A stretch of 64,000 nt of DNA from Virgibacillus sp. AGTR (GTDB taxonomy: Bacteria > Bacillota > Bacilli > Bacillales > Amphibacillaceae). The position numbers were made by a program, and so were the translations under genes. Location of the stretch: positions 1 through 64,000 of the forward strand of contig NZ_JAJERH010000005.1 of NCBI RefSeq assembly GCF_016919725.2. The letters run 5' to 3'. A model generated the notes under the pieces. That model searched no databases. It was given only the letters and a program-made list of their open reading frames with translations, and had not been told where the DNA came from. Shown here piece by piece: positions 43,196-51,316 of the stretch (the first letter of the stretch is position 1; each line of letters starts with the position of its first letter).

Positions 43196-44237
43196 AGATT
43201 TGAAGTTGTTGGCGCAACTGTTCAGCTTCGGTCTCTTTTTTTATTTGCCAAATTTCTTTTTCTTTACTTAACTCGAATTCAGTTCTATCATTTTCTAATT
43301 GTTTGGTTCTTTTATCTTCCTCCATTAACTCTATTTCTTTATCCGTTTTCTTCATCTCTTGATTTTGTTTTTTATGTGATTGAATGTAAGGTATAATCCC
43401 CTTAAATTTAAACCCAATAAAATTGACATCCCCTATAAGAGTTCCGCTCAAAATCACCGTTATTGCTATCACTGTTCCGGTATTGTTAGACACAAATTCT
43501 AAAAGTCCAGGGCTTTGTACATTGGATTTTATAATAACTTCTTCTGAATTTTGATCAGTATATTTTTTAATCGCTGAGTACAAAGCATACCACTCGTCCT
43601 GATTTATTCCTTCTTTTTTTGAGATTTTTAACGTTCCATGACACACTCCATTTTGAAAAAATATCGGAGATAATAGTTGGTTCACGTAATTCTTTTCTCT
43701 TTGCAAATCAAAAATAGTTTGATGAGCAGACAAGATCCAATAAAGTTTTTCGGAAACCTCAGCACGTGAAACCTCTTTTAACCAGTGTACATTTCTTCTT
43801 TTCAAATAGGGGTTTATTGCATAATGAACTTTTTCCCCAGAGGTCACTTCCTCCTCAGATATTTCATAAACTTCACTAACAATAATCCCTATTAAAAAAT
43901 GGGTTGATCTCTTGGCAGGTACTAATAAAAGATCGCCTATCTTCATTTCATCACAAAATTTTTCTGTCCTGCTAGCTGCGTGAGCAATTTGCTGGTTAGA
44001 CCATTTTGAATATTTTCCCCTGTATAGCTCTTTATAATGGTCAATAGTTATCCCAGCAATACTATTATCCTGACATTCTTGTAACATTTCTAGTGTGATT
44101 TTATTATCTGAAATCGCTACAAAATTATTCAGAAAAAAATCATCATAATATTTCCCACCATCAGCGCGTAGAAGCCAATAACCAGTATTATCTGGTATCT
44201 TGAGTATATTGACCTTCTCTTCTATCTCTTCAATCAT
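43116..44237 (-). CDS. PUA/EVE-like sensor protein with membrane and coiled-coil region; putative defence gene
   Basis: 373 residues. The N-terminal part ('YWLLRADGGKYYDDFFLNNF' then VAIS, residues 20-43; 'EMKIGDLLLVPAKRSTHFLI' near 97) has the W-x2-R...F...VAI...GD...P...IG pattern of PUA/EVE-like domains fused to many restriction and anti-phage proteins. A hydrophobic segment at about 255-280 is followed by a long charged coiled coil (about 293-355). No nuclease motif is visible. ATG 44237 follows AGGAGGGG. It lies in the accessory end of the prophage, where phage-exclusion genes are common. Function is inference. Confidence 0.6.
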   Translation of the reverse strand: MIEEIEEKVNILKIPDNTGYWLLRADGGKYYDDFFLNNFVAISDNKITLEMLQECQDNSIAGITIDHYKELYRGKYSKWSNQQIAHAASRTEKFCDEMKIGDLLLVPAKRSTHFLIGIIVSEVYEISEEEVTSGEKVHYAINPYLKRRNVHWLKEVSRAEVSEKLYWILSAHQTIFDLQREKNYVNQLLSPIFFQNGVCHGTLKISKKEGINQDEWYALYSAIKKYTDQNSEEVIIKSNVQSPGLLEFVSNNTGTVIAITVILSGTLIGDVNFIGFKFKGIIPYIQSHKKQNQEMKKTDKEIELMEEDKRTKQLENDRTEFELSKEKEIWQIKKETEAEQLRQQLQISNFDAGRIIEDRTQTDNSENPNVDEL

Positions 44238-44507
44238 TGAAGCCCCTCCTGAAACTTGTAAAATCTTCGTTAATATAAATATAACATTTTTCACCCTATT
44301 TTGAAGCTACATCTTTAATTATATGGAAATAAGTGGGTTTGGTGGTTGTACCTTTTTAGAAATGATTTATCAGAGCCTGTTAATATTTGTATAACAACCA
44401 AAAGGAAGAAATAACATGATTAACCTATGCTAAGAGGATATAGAGGTGTTTATTTTTTTTACTCCAATTTCACATATTTTTTGCTAGCTGTTACGTAATA
44501 TTATACT

Positions 44508-44539
44508 AAATAAAAAATAGCCCCACCAAAAGGCAGGGC
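44508..44539 (-). terminator. Terminator of the prophage late operon
   Basis: GCCCTGCC and GGTGGGGC pair with one mismatch around TTTT, then TATTTTTTATTT on the minus strand, directly after the endolysin gene. The gap 44238-44507 holds nothing I recognise. Confidence 0.8.
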
Positions 44540-44546
44540 ATGATGT

Positions 44547-45578
44547 TTACTTAATCACAGCACTAGTACCAGAACCAACATAAATATTACGCTTACCTCT
44601 GCCTGTTTTAATTGTTACTACATCTGGATATGGCTTATCTAATATTTTATAAGTTAATCCACCATACCGAGCAGGGGTAAGACTCCAATCACTATTTTTC
44701 TTTACCGGTTTAACATTAAGCTTGTATGTCCTCCAGGTCTTTGCAGATGCAGGTAAATGAACGGTACCCTTGGCTTGGCTAGGTTTAGACTTACTATTTG
44801 ATTTATTATCTTTTAAGGATCCATAAACCTCTTTACCAGCCAATCCATCTCGTTTCAACCCATAGTAAGATTGATAACGTTCTACTGCATCTTCTGTGTC
44901 GTCTCCATAATATTCATCAATACCGTTGTTTTTAGCTCCTTTGTTTGGATAGAATGGAGGAGCGTTTTTAGATAGCATCGTTTGTAATTGTTTAACAGGC
45001 TTCCCATATTGACCATTTCTAAGCGTCTGTCCTTTCCAATCACCAGTAACCTTGGTCCAGTTTGTTACTGTTTCGGACTCTACTTTTTGATCTGGTGCCG
45101 TAATGGTATCGTCTACTTTACTTGTAAGTTTAGGACGTTTACCAGCTTGTAGTTGTGATAAAGTAAGACCACCAGTCATTTGTAAATGAGGATAATCCTT
45201 AAAGCTAGACCAATCCCCACCCCATTCAAATCCTAATGATTTACCGATTGTTGCAACTCTTTTCCACTTTTCATTAACTGTCCATATAGCCTTTTGACCA
45301 TCATCGCTAACAATGAAATAATCTACAGCTAGTCCATAATTATGCAATGATTGCCCAGGTTTAGCATTTGTTACGATATTACCGCTAGTTGTGCGCCCTT
45401 GATTATATAGTTTTTGTTGTTCTTCGTGTGAACGGTACCCATCAGATAATTGGACGTATATCCCTTCTTTATACGCCCGTTTAATCACTTCTAGTGCTGT
45501 TTCCTTAACAACTTGGTTCATACCACTACCCATATTACGAATAGAACGTTCTAATAATGTATTTAAAGACACCGCCAT
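44547..45578 (-). CDS. Phage endolysin, L-Ala-D-Glu peptidase (M15)
   Basis: Cuts the stem peptide of peptidoglycan for lysis. 343 residues: M15/VanY-type domain (about 20-150) with the zinc-site motifs 'SDGYRSHEEQQKLYNQGRT' and 'SLHNYGLAVDYF', and 'YPHLQM' as the last ligand; a peptidoglycan-binding domain at about 185-255 ('YGKPVKQLQTML'); and a C-terminal wall-binding part starting 'LPASAKTWRTYKLNVKP'. It is one base after the holin gene and is the last gene of the late operon. Confidence 0.92.
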   Translation of the reverse strand: MAVSLNTLLERSIRNMGSGMNQVVKETALEVIKRAYKEGIYVQLSDGYRSHEEQQKLYNQGRTTSGNIVTNAKPGQSLHNYGLAVDYFIVSDDGQKAIWTVNEKWKRVATIGKSLGFEWGGDWSSFKDYPHLQMTGGLTLSQLQAGKRPKLTSKVDDTITAPDQKVESETVTNWTKVTGDWKGQTLRNGQYGKPVKQLQTMLSKNAPPFYPNKGAKNNGIDEYYGDDTEDAVERYQSYYGLKRDGLAGKEVYGSLKDNKSNSKSKPSQAKGTVHLPASAKTWRTYKLNVKPVKKNSDWSLTPARYGGLTYKILDKPYPDVVTIKTGRGKRNIYVGSGTSAVIK

Positions 45579-45579
45579 C

Positions 45580-45807
45580 TTACTTCATCCCCCTATCACG
45601 TAAGAATTTATCATTATTCTTACCTTTTTTGGTAACTGGATTGTCTTTAAACCATGCCCATACAGCTATGCCAATTGTAGCTACTGTGGATACTCCTTCA
45701 TATATTTGTTCTTCGCTAAATGGCAGTGGGTTCCACCCATATAGCATTAATGCCTGATTTGCTAGTAAAATCCCTAATACGACAAGTCTTACAATTGCTT
45801 GTTTCAT
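45580..45807 (-). CDS. Phage holin
   Basis: 75 residues with two predicted membrane helices ('LVVLGILLANQALMLYGW' and 'GVSTVATIGIAVWAWF') and a charged C-terminus, resembling the SPP1/phi-LC3 holin type. Holins open the membrane so that the endolysin can reach the wall. AAGGAGG precedes the ATG; it lies between the XhlA-like gene and the endolysin gene. Confidence 0.85.
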   Translation of the reverse strand: MKQAIVRLVVLGILLANQALMLYGWNPLPFSEEQIYEGVSTVATIGIAVWAWFKDNPVTKKGKNNDKFLRDRGMK

Positions 45808-45819
45808 GTTAATTCCTCC

Positions 45820-46074
45820 TTAAATTTTGGTAATCAATAAAACAACTAGTGTTACTAACGCAAAAAGCCACCCGCCCCATAGGCGGATAGCTTCTGCAAC
45901 TGACTTTCTTCCTTCTGTTTTAGCCTCAATACGCTCTACCTTTTCTTTCACAACACCTAATTCTTCACGCAAGCCATTGTACTTTTTGATTACATTTCTA
46001 GTTTCTTGCATTTCAGAGCGTAGACCATTAATTAGTTCGAATAAGTCTTTGTTTGTATACCATTGTTCACTCAT
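45820..46074 (-). CDS. XhlA-like lysis accessory protein
   Basis: 84 residues: an N-terminal coiled coil ('LRSEMQETRNVIKKYNGLRE') and a C-terminal membrane helix 'LWGGWLFALVTLVVLLITK'. This layout matches haemolysin XhlA-type proteins next to holins, which support or tune lysis. ATG 46074 has GGGGG about seven bases upstream. Confidence 0.75.
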   Translation of the reverse strand: MSEQWYTNKDLFELINGLRSEMQETRNVIKKYNGLREELGVVKEKVERIEAKTEGRKSVAEAIRLWGGWLFALVTLVVLLITKI

Positions 46075-46098
46075 ACTCAACCCCCTGTTTTAAGACAT

Positions 46099-46124
46099 AA
46101 AAAAAGCACCTCTAAAAGATGCTT
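46099..46124 (-). terminator. Terminator after the 46131 gene
   Basis: AAGCA and TGCTT with inner TCT/AGA pairing form a stem, followed by TTTTTTT on the minus strand. It ends the orphan gene before the lysis module. Confidence 0.7.
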
Positions 46125-46130
46125 TACCAC

Positions 46131-46778
46131 TCAATTTGTTTTATTTATAAATTTTATAAAATTATCTCCTACTTCAGTAAGTAACTGTTTTGTTTCTGGA
46201 TTCCTACTCTTAGTCCCATCATTACCCATAGTTATAGGTACATTTATCAAACCTAAATTCTCAAGTTTTAAATCTAATCCTTGTGTAAAAGCCATCCGTT
46301 GTATATCGTCTAATTCACCAGTTGGAGGATAGATATCGTCTAGATCTGCATGAAAAAACAACCTTCTAATGTCTCCATATCTAAGTCCTCTAAGTATATC
46401 GAAGTATAAATACACAAGACTTTCATGTTGTAGCTCTTCAATAAAAACATTCTGATAACCATTTAATAGATATACTATTTTCGCATTTTCATGTTCGTTT
46501 ATAAAATCTTCAATGAAAATAGGACCAATTTTTTCTTTATAGTATTCGCTAGATAATCTTGTAATCCCCATTAATTGCTGAATTTTTTGTAGTTCTTTGG
46601 AGTACTGCTCAATATGAATTGTAGCTCTGTTAATTTTTCTAGTTTGATTCAATTGACCAATGTAAGGCAATAAATCTAAAGCAGTATCTAACATTGAAAA
46701 AAATCCTTCGCCAACATTTTCCATAGAAGTATTTCTAAGTTCAGAAATCGCATTAGTATCATTTTTTAAAGAACCCAC
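46131..46778 (-). CDS. Orphan prophage protein between tail and lysis modules
   Basis: 215 residues, helical N-terminal half ('FSMLDTALDLLPYIGQLNQT', possible short hydrophobic stretch) and an acidic middle with 'YGDIRRLFFHADLDDIYPP'. GTG 46778 has a strong GGAGGAGG. It is flanked on both sides by terminators, so it is its own transcription unit, typical of a moron (extra cargo gene). No family recognised; an exclusion or defence role is possible. Confidence 0.65.
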   Translation of the reverse strand: MGSLKNDTNAISELRNTSMENVGEGFFSMLDTALDLLPYIGQLNQTRKINRATIHIEQYSKELQKIQQLMGITRLSSEYYKEKIGPIFIEDFINEHENAKIVYLLNGYQNVFIEELQHESLVYLYFDILRGLRYGDIRRLFFHADLDDIYPPTGELDDIQRMAFTQGLDLKLENLGLINVPITMGNDGTKSRNPETKQLLTEVGDNFIKFINKTN

Positions 46779-46833
46779 TTTTTACCTCCTCCCTCATCTA
46801 CTAATTTCGACAAAGAAGAACATTTTTCCTGCA

Positions 46834-46858
46834 TAAAAAATAACGCCTACTAAGCGTT
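46834..46858 (-). terminator. Terminator at the end of the tail operon
   Basis: AACGC and GCGTT pair around TTAGTAG on the minus strand, overlapping the stop of the 43-codon gene, then ATTTTTTAT. Confidence 0.75.
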
Positions 46859-46981
46859 TATTAAATCCTCTCTACCTTCTGCGATTAACAAAACTCTTAC
46901 ATCTTCTTTCCAAAGACTTGGCACTCGTGCATATGTCCAGTTACCTTCAATAATTTGAGTAGTAAACAATATAGCCAACAT
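46850..46981 (-). CDS. Very small CD1375/XkdX-like tail-module protein
   Basis: 43 residues starting 'MLAILFTTQIIEGNWTYARV', with 'PSLWKEDVRVLLIAEGRED' later. The pattern '-G---YE-VP--W---V---L' is typical of the tiny CD1375-like proteins that follow phage tail-fibre genes. GGGGG lies six bases before the ATG and overlaps the stop of the preceding gene. It is the last gene of the tail operon. Role unknown. Confidence 0.65.
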   Translation of the reverse strand: MLAILFTTQIIEGNWTYARVPSLWKEDVRVLLIAEGREDLINA

Positions 46982-47278
46982 TTAATTCCCCCCTTTCATT
47001 TCTGCTACAGTCTCAGCTAATTCTAGTGTAGCTATTGCATTAACTTTATCAGGAGAAGGTTTATTATCTATTTCCTGTTGTTGTTTAAGTAATTGTTGTT
47101 GGTACTCCACATCTTTTACTAGCTCTCCATTTTCATATTTAAATACTTCTGCATTAGTCAATACTTCGTGGTCTTCTGCCACATGTAAGACAATCTCATT
47201 TTGATTTCTGGTTGATGTGGACGACCATCCATCCCTTATTCGATTATTCTCATCAATATTAAAATGTATCTTTACCAT
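46982..47278 (-). CDS. Small phage tail-module protein
   Basis: 98 residues: an N-terminal beta part ('MVKIHFNIDENNRIRDGWSS') and a Gln-rich coiled C-terminus ('QQQLLKQQQEIDNKPSPDK'). It overlaps the end of the tal gene by seven bases, so it is translationally coupled. Proteins of this type (XkdW/DUF2977-like) follow receptor-binding genes. Identity by context only. Confidence 0.6.
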   Translation of the reverse strand: MVKIHFNIDENNRIRDGWSSTSTRNQNEIVLHVAEDHEVLTNAEVFKYENGELVKDVEYQQQLLKQQQEIDNKPSPDKVNAIATLELAETVAEMKGGN

Positions 47279-49878
47279 TCGTACACCGCCCTTAATGCAG
47301 CTCGTTCTGAACTACCTGCGTCATTATCAGCATGTCCTTTAATTCGGTTATTGTAAATATACAGATACTTGTGTATGGTTGTTGCTGCTGATTGCGGAAC
47401 CAAAATAGAATAAGATTCACCAGCATGTAATAAACCCATCTGTTTAGGGATATATGTGTGATGAAATTGTATATCCCTTAAGCCTTCCCCTGGATAGTAC
47501 CTTGACCACTCTAATACCCAACCATTTACACATTGATCCAATGTTTTTTGAGGATAGATAGTTTGATTATCTAATGGATAAACGTAACCATTCCACAGAT
47601 AATCCATTTTTTGCACTGGCCGATAATTACCTTTAGCAATTTCCCAAATACTGTCCTCTGGTTGATAAACTGATGAAATAGATCCTTCCACCATTTGAAC
47701 ACCATCGCATTGAACCCATTTGTCATTACCGCCACTAATAATCACCTCTAATGAATCACCAGACACAAAAGATGATGGTACAGAGAATGTAGTCGCATGA
47801 CGAGAAATAGAATAATCATTATTTACTGAATCAAAAGTTGAATTAACTATCTTAGATACTCGGTTTCCTGCTGCATTGACATGCCAAATTTCTATTCTTG
47901 GAATTCCTCCACCAACAACTTGCCATTGGCGTTTAAAAAATGCGCTAACTGTATAAATAGACCCCGCGCCAACTCCCTCGTATACGTACTGCCTAACATA
48001 GTTAGCATTACGAACGATTATCGCTTTTTCTCCAAACATCGCTAGTGCTTCTTTGGAATCCGGCGCAAATTGAATAGCTACTTTTGGCGATCCCCTTCTT
48101 TCCCAATGTGAATCTTCTAAAGGAAATTTGTTTGGTAATATTTCTAACCAGTTATATTTTAGGCTGTCAGAATTTAATGAATCAGGGTCTTGTCTGATTA
48201 ATTCAAATGAATGATCTTTAATGAGGTTTCGCTTTGGTGTAGCACTGTATGGCGTACTTGTTACATCATCTTCTAGTGTGAAATCTCCATTTTTGACCGT
48301 TACATTTCCGAACGTTCCACTTGCACCACTAACATCACCACTAAAATGACCTGTTTGTGCCTGTATTTCCCCCTCAAAATAGCCATTTTTAAAATAGGAG
48401 GTTCCATCCAAACTCATCCTACCAACAACATTTCCTTCCATGTCATACTGGATTAATCCATTTACACCATCCCACGCTATTCTTGCACCAGTCACAGATG
48501 TCCGTAATGGTACAGAGTCAACATCAATGATTCCCTCTGTTAGCCTTGAGGCATCTTTAGATATATCATCTACTTCACTTTTGTTATATGCTCCCACTTC
48601 ATATGATTCTGTAGGTGTCATCTTTTGCCATTCGCCGAAATTGTGTACTTTGGGTACATATGGTTCTAGAGATGTGTCTACCCAAATGACGTTTTCGTTT
48701 TGTTCAGGTGGTGTATCTGACATTACTTTCTTTGGTTCTGCGTATTTCATCATCGTTTCTAAACCAATTTTTCGGTTAATTTCATCTTGTAAGGAACGCC
48801 ATATATCGAGTACCTCTTCTTCGGTATATTCAATAAAATCGCCTAATTTAACTTTCTTTTTTCCACGTCTTTTTATACTTCCAGATACTTCAAAAACTCT
48901 CGCTTCGACATAGAGAGGAGGATTAAATTTTGTATCTTTAATCTTTAAGGTATCTCCAAAACGTATTTTTTCGTTTTCCATACCTGGTACGTGCTCTAAG
49001 TCAGCTAATCCTACTTCATATTCAATAACCTCTTTAACACGCTTTTCCAACTCATTTTCCGTCAATTCGTGTAATCTACTTTGATTCATATTTTGATCTG
49101 TCGACTGCGGTTCATATGTGCCAATTATATGTTGTAAATTTCCTGTTACTGGGTCAGGTCTTCCCCATCGTTGTAAGGCTTCCTTATCTTCAACAAAAAC
49201 TTCTAATCGAGTACCATCTTCTTTTTCAGGTCCAAGCCCAACTAGAGCAGTGTAAATGTTGTCCGTAGCTTCCCTTCGCCTTATACTTAGTAAGTCCTTT
49301 CCGAACTCAATCTCTCTTCCTCTCCACTGTCCAATTTGTTCAACTAAATCAACATATCTACCTGTTATTTTATTTCCACTTATTTCTATGCGAAAATTCA
49401 ATTCAAGACTATATTCAGTTGCAATCCGTTTCAATAGCGCATAAGGATTTGTATGCTTTTCTATATGAATTGTTCTTGTAGCTTCGCTTTCTACAACGCC
49501 GACACGCCACTCTGTATTGTTTAATGCAATTCCTGCAGCCGCACTTGCTTTTTGGCTTTCTAATGTTTTTGGCTTGATTACCTGCGCTGTATTAAGCGTA
49601 TTATAACTGGCCTTTGTGAACACAAGCATTTCTTTACTTTCTGCATGTAGTTTCTCAGCCTGCCAAATGATCATCTCACGAAATCCACTATCTTCATCCG
49701 TAATAATTATTTTATTTCTTCCAGTCAAGTATTCCGAGTACGGTTTGTTGGCGAATGTCGTATATTCAAATGTTTCTACCATTGTTTCTAATGATCGTGT
49801 ATAATCGTCATCCCAAAACTCATCCGTTGGGATGATTGCAACTATCTCATCTGATTGCGAATCAATAACATGTATCAC
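47272..49878 (-). CDS. Tail-associated endopeptidase/receptor-binding protein (Tal)
   Basis: 868 residues. The first 370 match the prophage endopeptidase tail family: 'EFWDDDYTRSLETMVETFEY' near 22 and 'NPYALLKRIATEYSLELNFR' near 138. Then comes a region with 'GHFSGDVSGASGTFGNVTV' repeats near 510 and a C-terminal beta domain that probably binds carbohydrate. Tal forms the tail tip below Dit. Order Dit-Tal fits siphoviruses of Gram-positive hosts. Confidence 0.85.
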   Translation of the reverse strand: MIHVIDSQSDEIVAIIPTDEFWDDDYTRSLETMVETFEYTTFANKPYSEYLTGRNKIIITDEDSGFREMIIWQAEKLHAESKEMLVFTKASYNTLNTAQVIKPKTLESQKASAAAGIALNNTEWRVGVVESEATRTIHIEKHTNPYALLKRIATEYSLELNFRIEISGNKITGRYVDLVEQIGQWRGREIEFGKDLLSIRRREATDNIYTALVGLGPEKEDGTRLEVFVEDKEALQRWGRPDPVTGNLQHIIGTYEPQSTDQNMNQSRLHELTENELEKRVKEVIEYEVGLADLEHVPGMENEKIRFGDTLKIKDTKFNPPLYVEARVFEVSGSIKRRGKKKVKLGDFIEYTEEEVLDIWRSLQDEINRKIGLETMMKYAEPKKVMSDTPPEQNENVIWVDTSLEPYVPKVHNFGEWQKMTPTESYEVGAYNKSEVDDISKDASRLTEGIIDVDSVPLRTSVTGARIAWDGVNGLIQYDMEGNVVGRMSLDGTSYFKNGYFEGEIQAQTGHFSGDVSGASGTFGNVTVKNGDFTLEDDVTSTPYSATPKRNLIKDHSFELIRQDPDSLNSDSLKYNWLEILPNKFPLEDSHWERRGSPKVAIQFAPDSKEALAMFGEKAIIVRNANYVRQYVYEGVGAGSIYTVSAFFKRQWQVVGGGIPRIEIWHVNAAGNRVSKIVNSTFDSVNNDYSISRHATTFSVPSSFVSGDSLEVIISGGNDKWVQCDGVQMVEGSISSVYQPEDSIWEIAKGNYRPVQKMDYLWNGYVYPLDNQTIYPQKTLDQCVNGWVLEWSRYYPGEGLRDIQFHHTYIPKQMGLLHAGESYSILVPQSAATTIHKYLYIYNNRIKGHADNDAGSSERAALRAVYEW

Positions 49879-49889
49879 TTCATCACCTC

Positions 49890-51311
49890 TTACCTAAATC
49901 TATCACGATATTTTATACGTGTATTAAAACTATCAGACGGCTGTACAACCAATTGATTAGGTCCTTTGTCTAAATCAAAAAAAGAACCTCCAAAGTCTTT
50001 GAGCTCCTTTACATCTTCACCGTTTATAAGTAATTCCTTATTATAGTGATCAAAGGTTATAGTATCACCCGGATAGGCGATATAAGGTGTTTGATCAACC
50101 TTTATTTTTGATATTTTTCTTACTTTCAAATGTTCGATTCTAACCTCATTTGGAGTTCTTGTATCACCATAATTTGCTATATCGAAGCGTATATACTTCA
50201 ACCTACCTGCATATTCCTTGTTTACATCCATATACACTTGTTTAACAGATGACACATGTCTACCGCCTTGCGTAACTCTAGCTGCATAAAAAGTGAGTTT
50301 ATTTCCTTCTTTACGTAATCTTACAATACCGCCCCACACTCGTTGTCCTTGTATATTATAGTTTCGATGAGATATTAAATAATTGATATCATCTCCAACA
50401 TAAGGTCCAACTCTTGCTTCAACAACTTTTCTAACTTGATTCGTTGTTTTATCCCACAACCTTAGCATACCTAGTTGATTCATATTTTCATCGTAATAGT
50501 TGGTGCTGACTCTAAAAGTTTGATCCTCTCTCTCTGTTCTTGTATATACATATAATTCAATCTCGTAGTCATCTAACGGATCTATTTCTTTCATTAAAGC
50601 TGGACCATGCCATTCTTCACCAGCCCCCCAATTATCTACAACAATAGCCGTTCCAGTTGAAGCGAAATTCCCTGACCAATTCCCTGATGGCGTGTACCAC
50701 TCATTGAGAGTTTGACCATATTCATAAATTATTTGAGTTGTTTTATCTACAACTTCAGTATCAACTTCTACAGGAATGCCTATCATTTGATAATCCTCAT
50801 TATCATTTTGAACCATTGCAAAAGTTACAGGAGCCAAAACGTCTAATTCAAATATTGGTTGAGCTTCGATGGTTCCTTCGTTTTCTATAGTAAATACATC
50901 AGAAGTGAATTCGAGTGATTGTTCCTCGCCGTATTTATAAGGGTCTGGGCAAATAAATTCTATGGTTCCATGACCGTAACGTACCATTTCATCAAGGTCT
51001 AACTCATCATTCACTACAGCGTAATAGGTTCTATCTTCTTCATCATCAAATATTAAGGGCTCTTCTTTGTCGGTTATTAACCAATCTGCCAGATCTTCTT
51101 TTAGCTTTTGTAGATCAGGGAAGTTTTTCTTTTTTAAAAGTACAGGTACAGATATAACCCTAGGTTTTACTTTAGAATTAGATAGATACCCCCCAGCTAA
51201 ACCAGGTATCTCTAAAATACTCCTTTCTATAGGAGCCCATGGGGGACGTTTTCTGCCTCTAAGCACCTTTACATAGTCTTTGGTTATCCCCCTAAAACTC
51301 ATACTTGGCAA
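49890..51311 (-). CDS. Distal tail protein (Dit)
   Basis: 473 residues. The N-terminal part fits the siphovirus tail family: 'FRGITKDYVKVLRGRKRPPW' near 6, 'LADWLITDKEEPLIFDDEED' near 92 and 'EFICPDPYKYGEEQ' near 138. The C-terminal 300 residues are an extension with beta-type sequence, likely an evolved Dit with a carbohydrate-binding module. It forms the ring between tail tube and tip. It starts five bases after the tape measure gene. Confidence 0.85.
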   Translation of the reverse strand: MPSMSFRGITKDYVKVLRGRKRPPWAPIERSILEIPGLAGGYLSNSKVKPRVISVPVLLKKKNFPDLQKLKEDLADWLITDKEEPLIFDDEEDRTYYAVVNDELDLDEMVRYGHGTIEFICPDPYKYGEEQSLEFTSDVFTIENEGTIEAQPIFELDVLAPVTFAMVQNDNEDYQMIGIPVEVDTEVVDKTTQIIYEYGQTLNEWYTPSGNWSGNFASTGTAIVVDNWGAGEEWHGPALMKEIDPLDDYEIELYVYTRTEREDQTFRVSTNYYDENMNQLGMLRLWDKTTNQVRKVVEARVGPYVGDDINYLISHRNYNIQGQRVWGGIVRLRKEGNKLTFYAARVTQGGRHVSSVKQVYMDVNKEYAGRLKYIRFDIANYGDTRTPNEVRIEHLKVRKISKIKVDQTPYIAYPGDTITFDHYNKELLINGEDVKELKDFGGSFFDLDKGPNQLVVQPSDSFNTRIKYRDRFR

Positions 51312-51316
51312 CTATA

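Noticed and set aside
48440-48913. 157-codon + strand frame antisense to tal
   Set aside because: A shadow of the tail gene with biased composition and no start signal.
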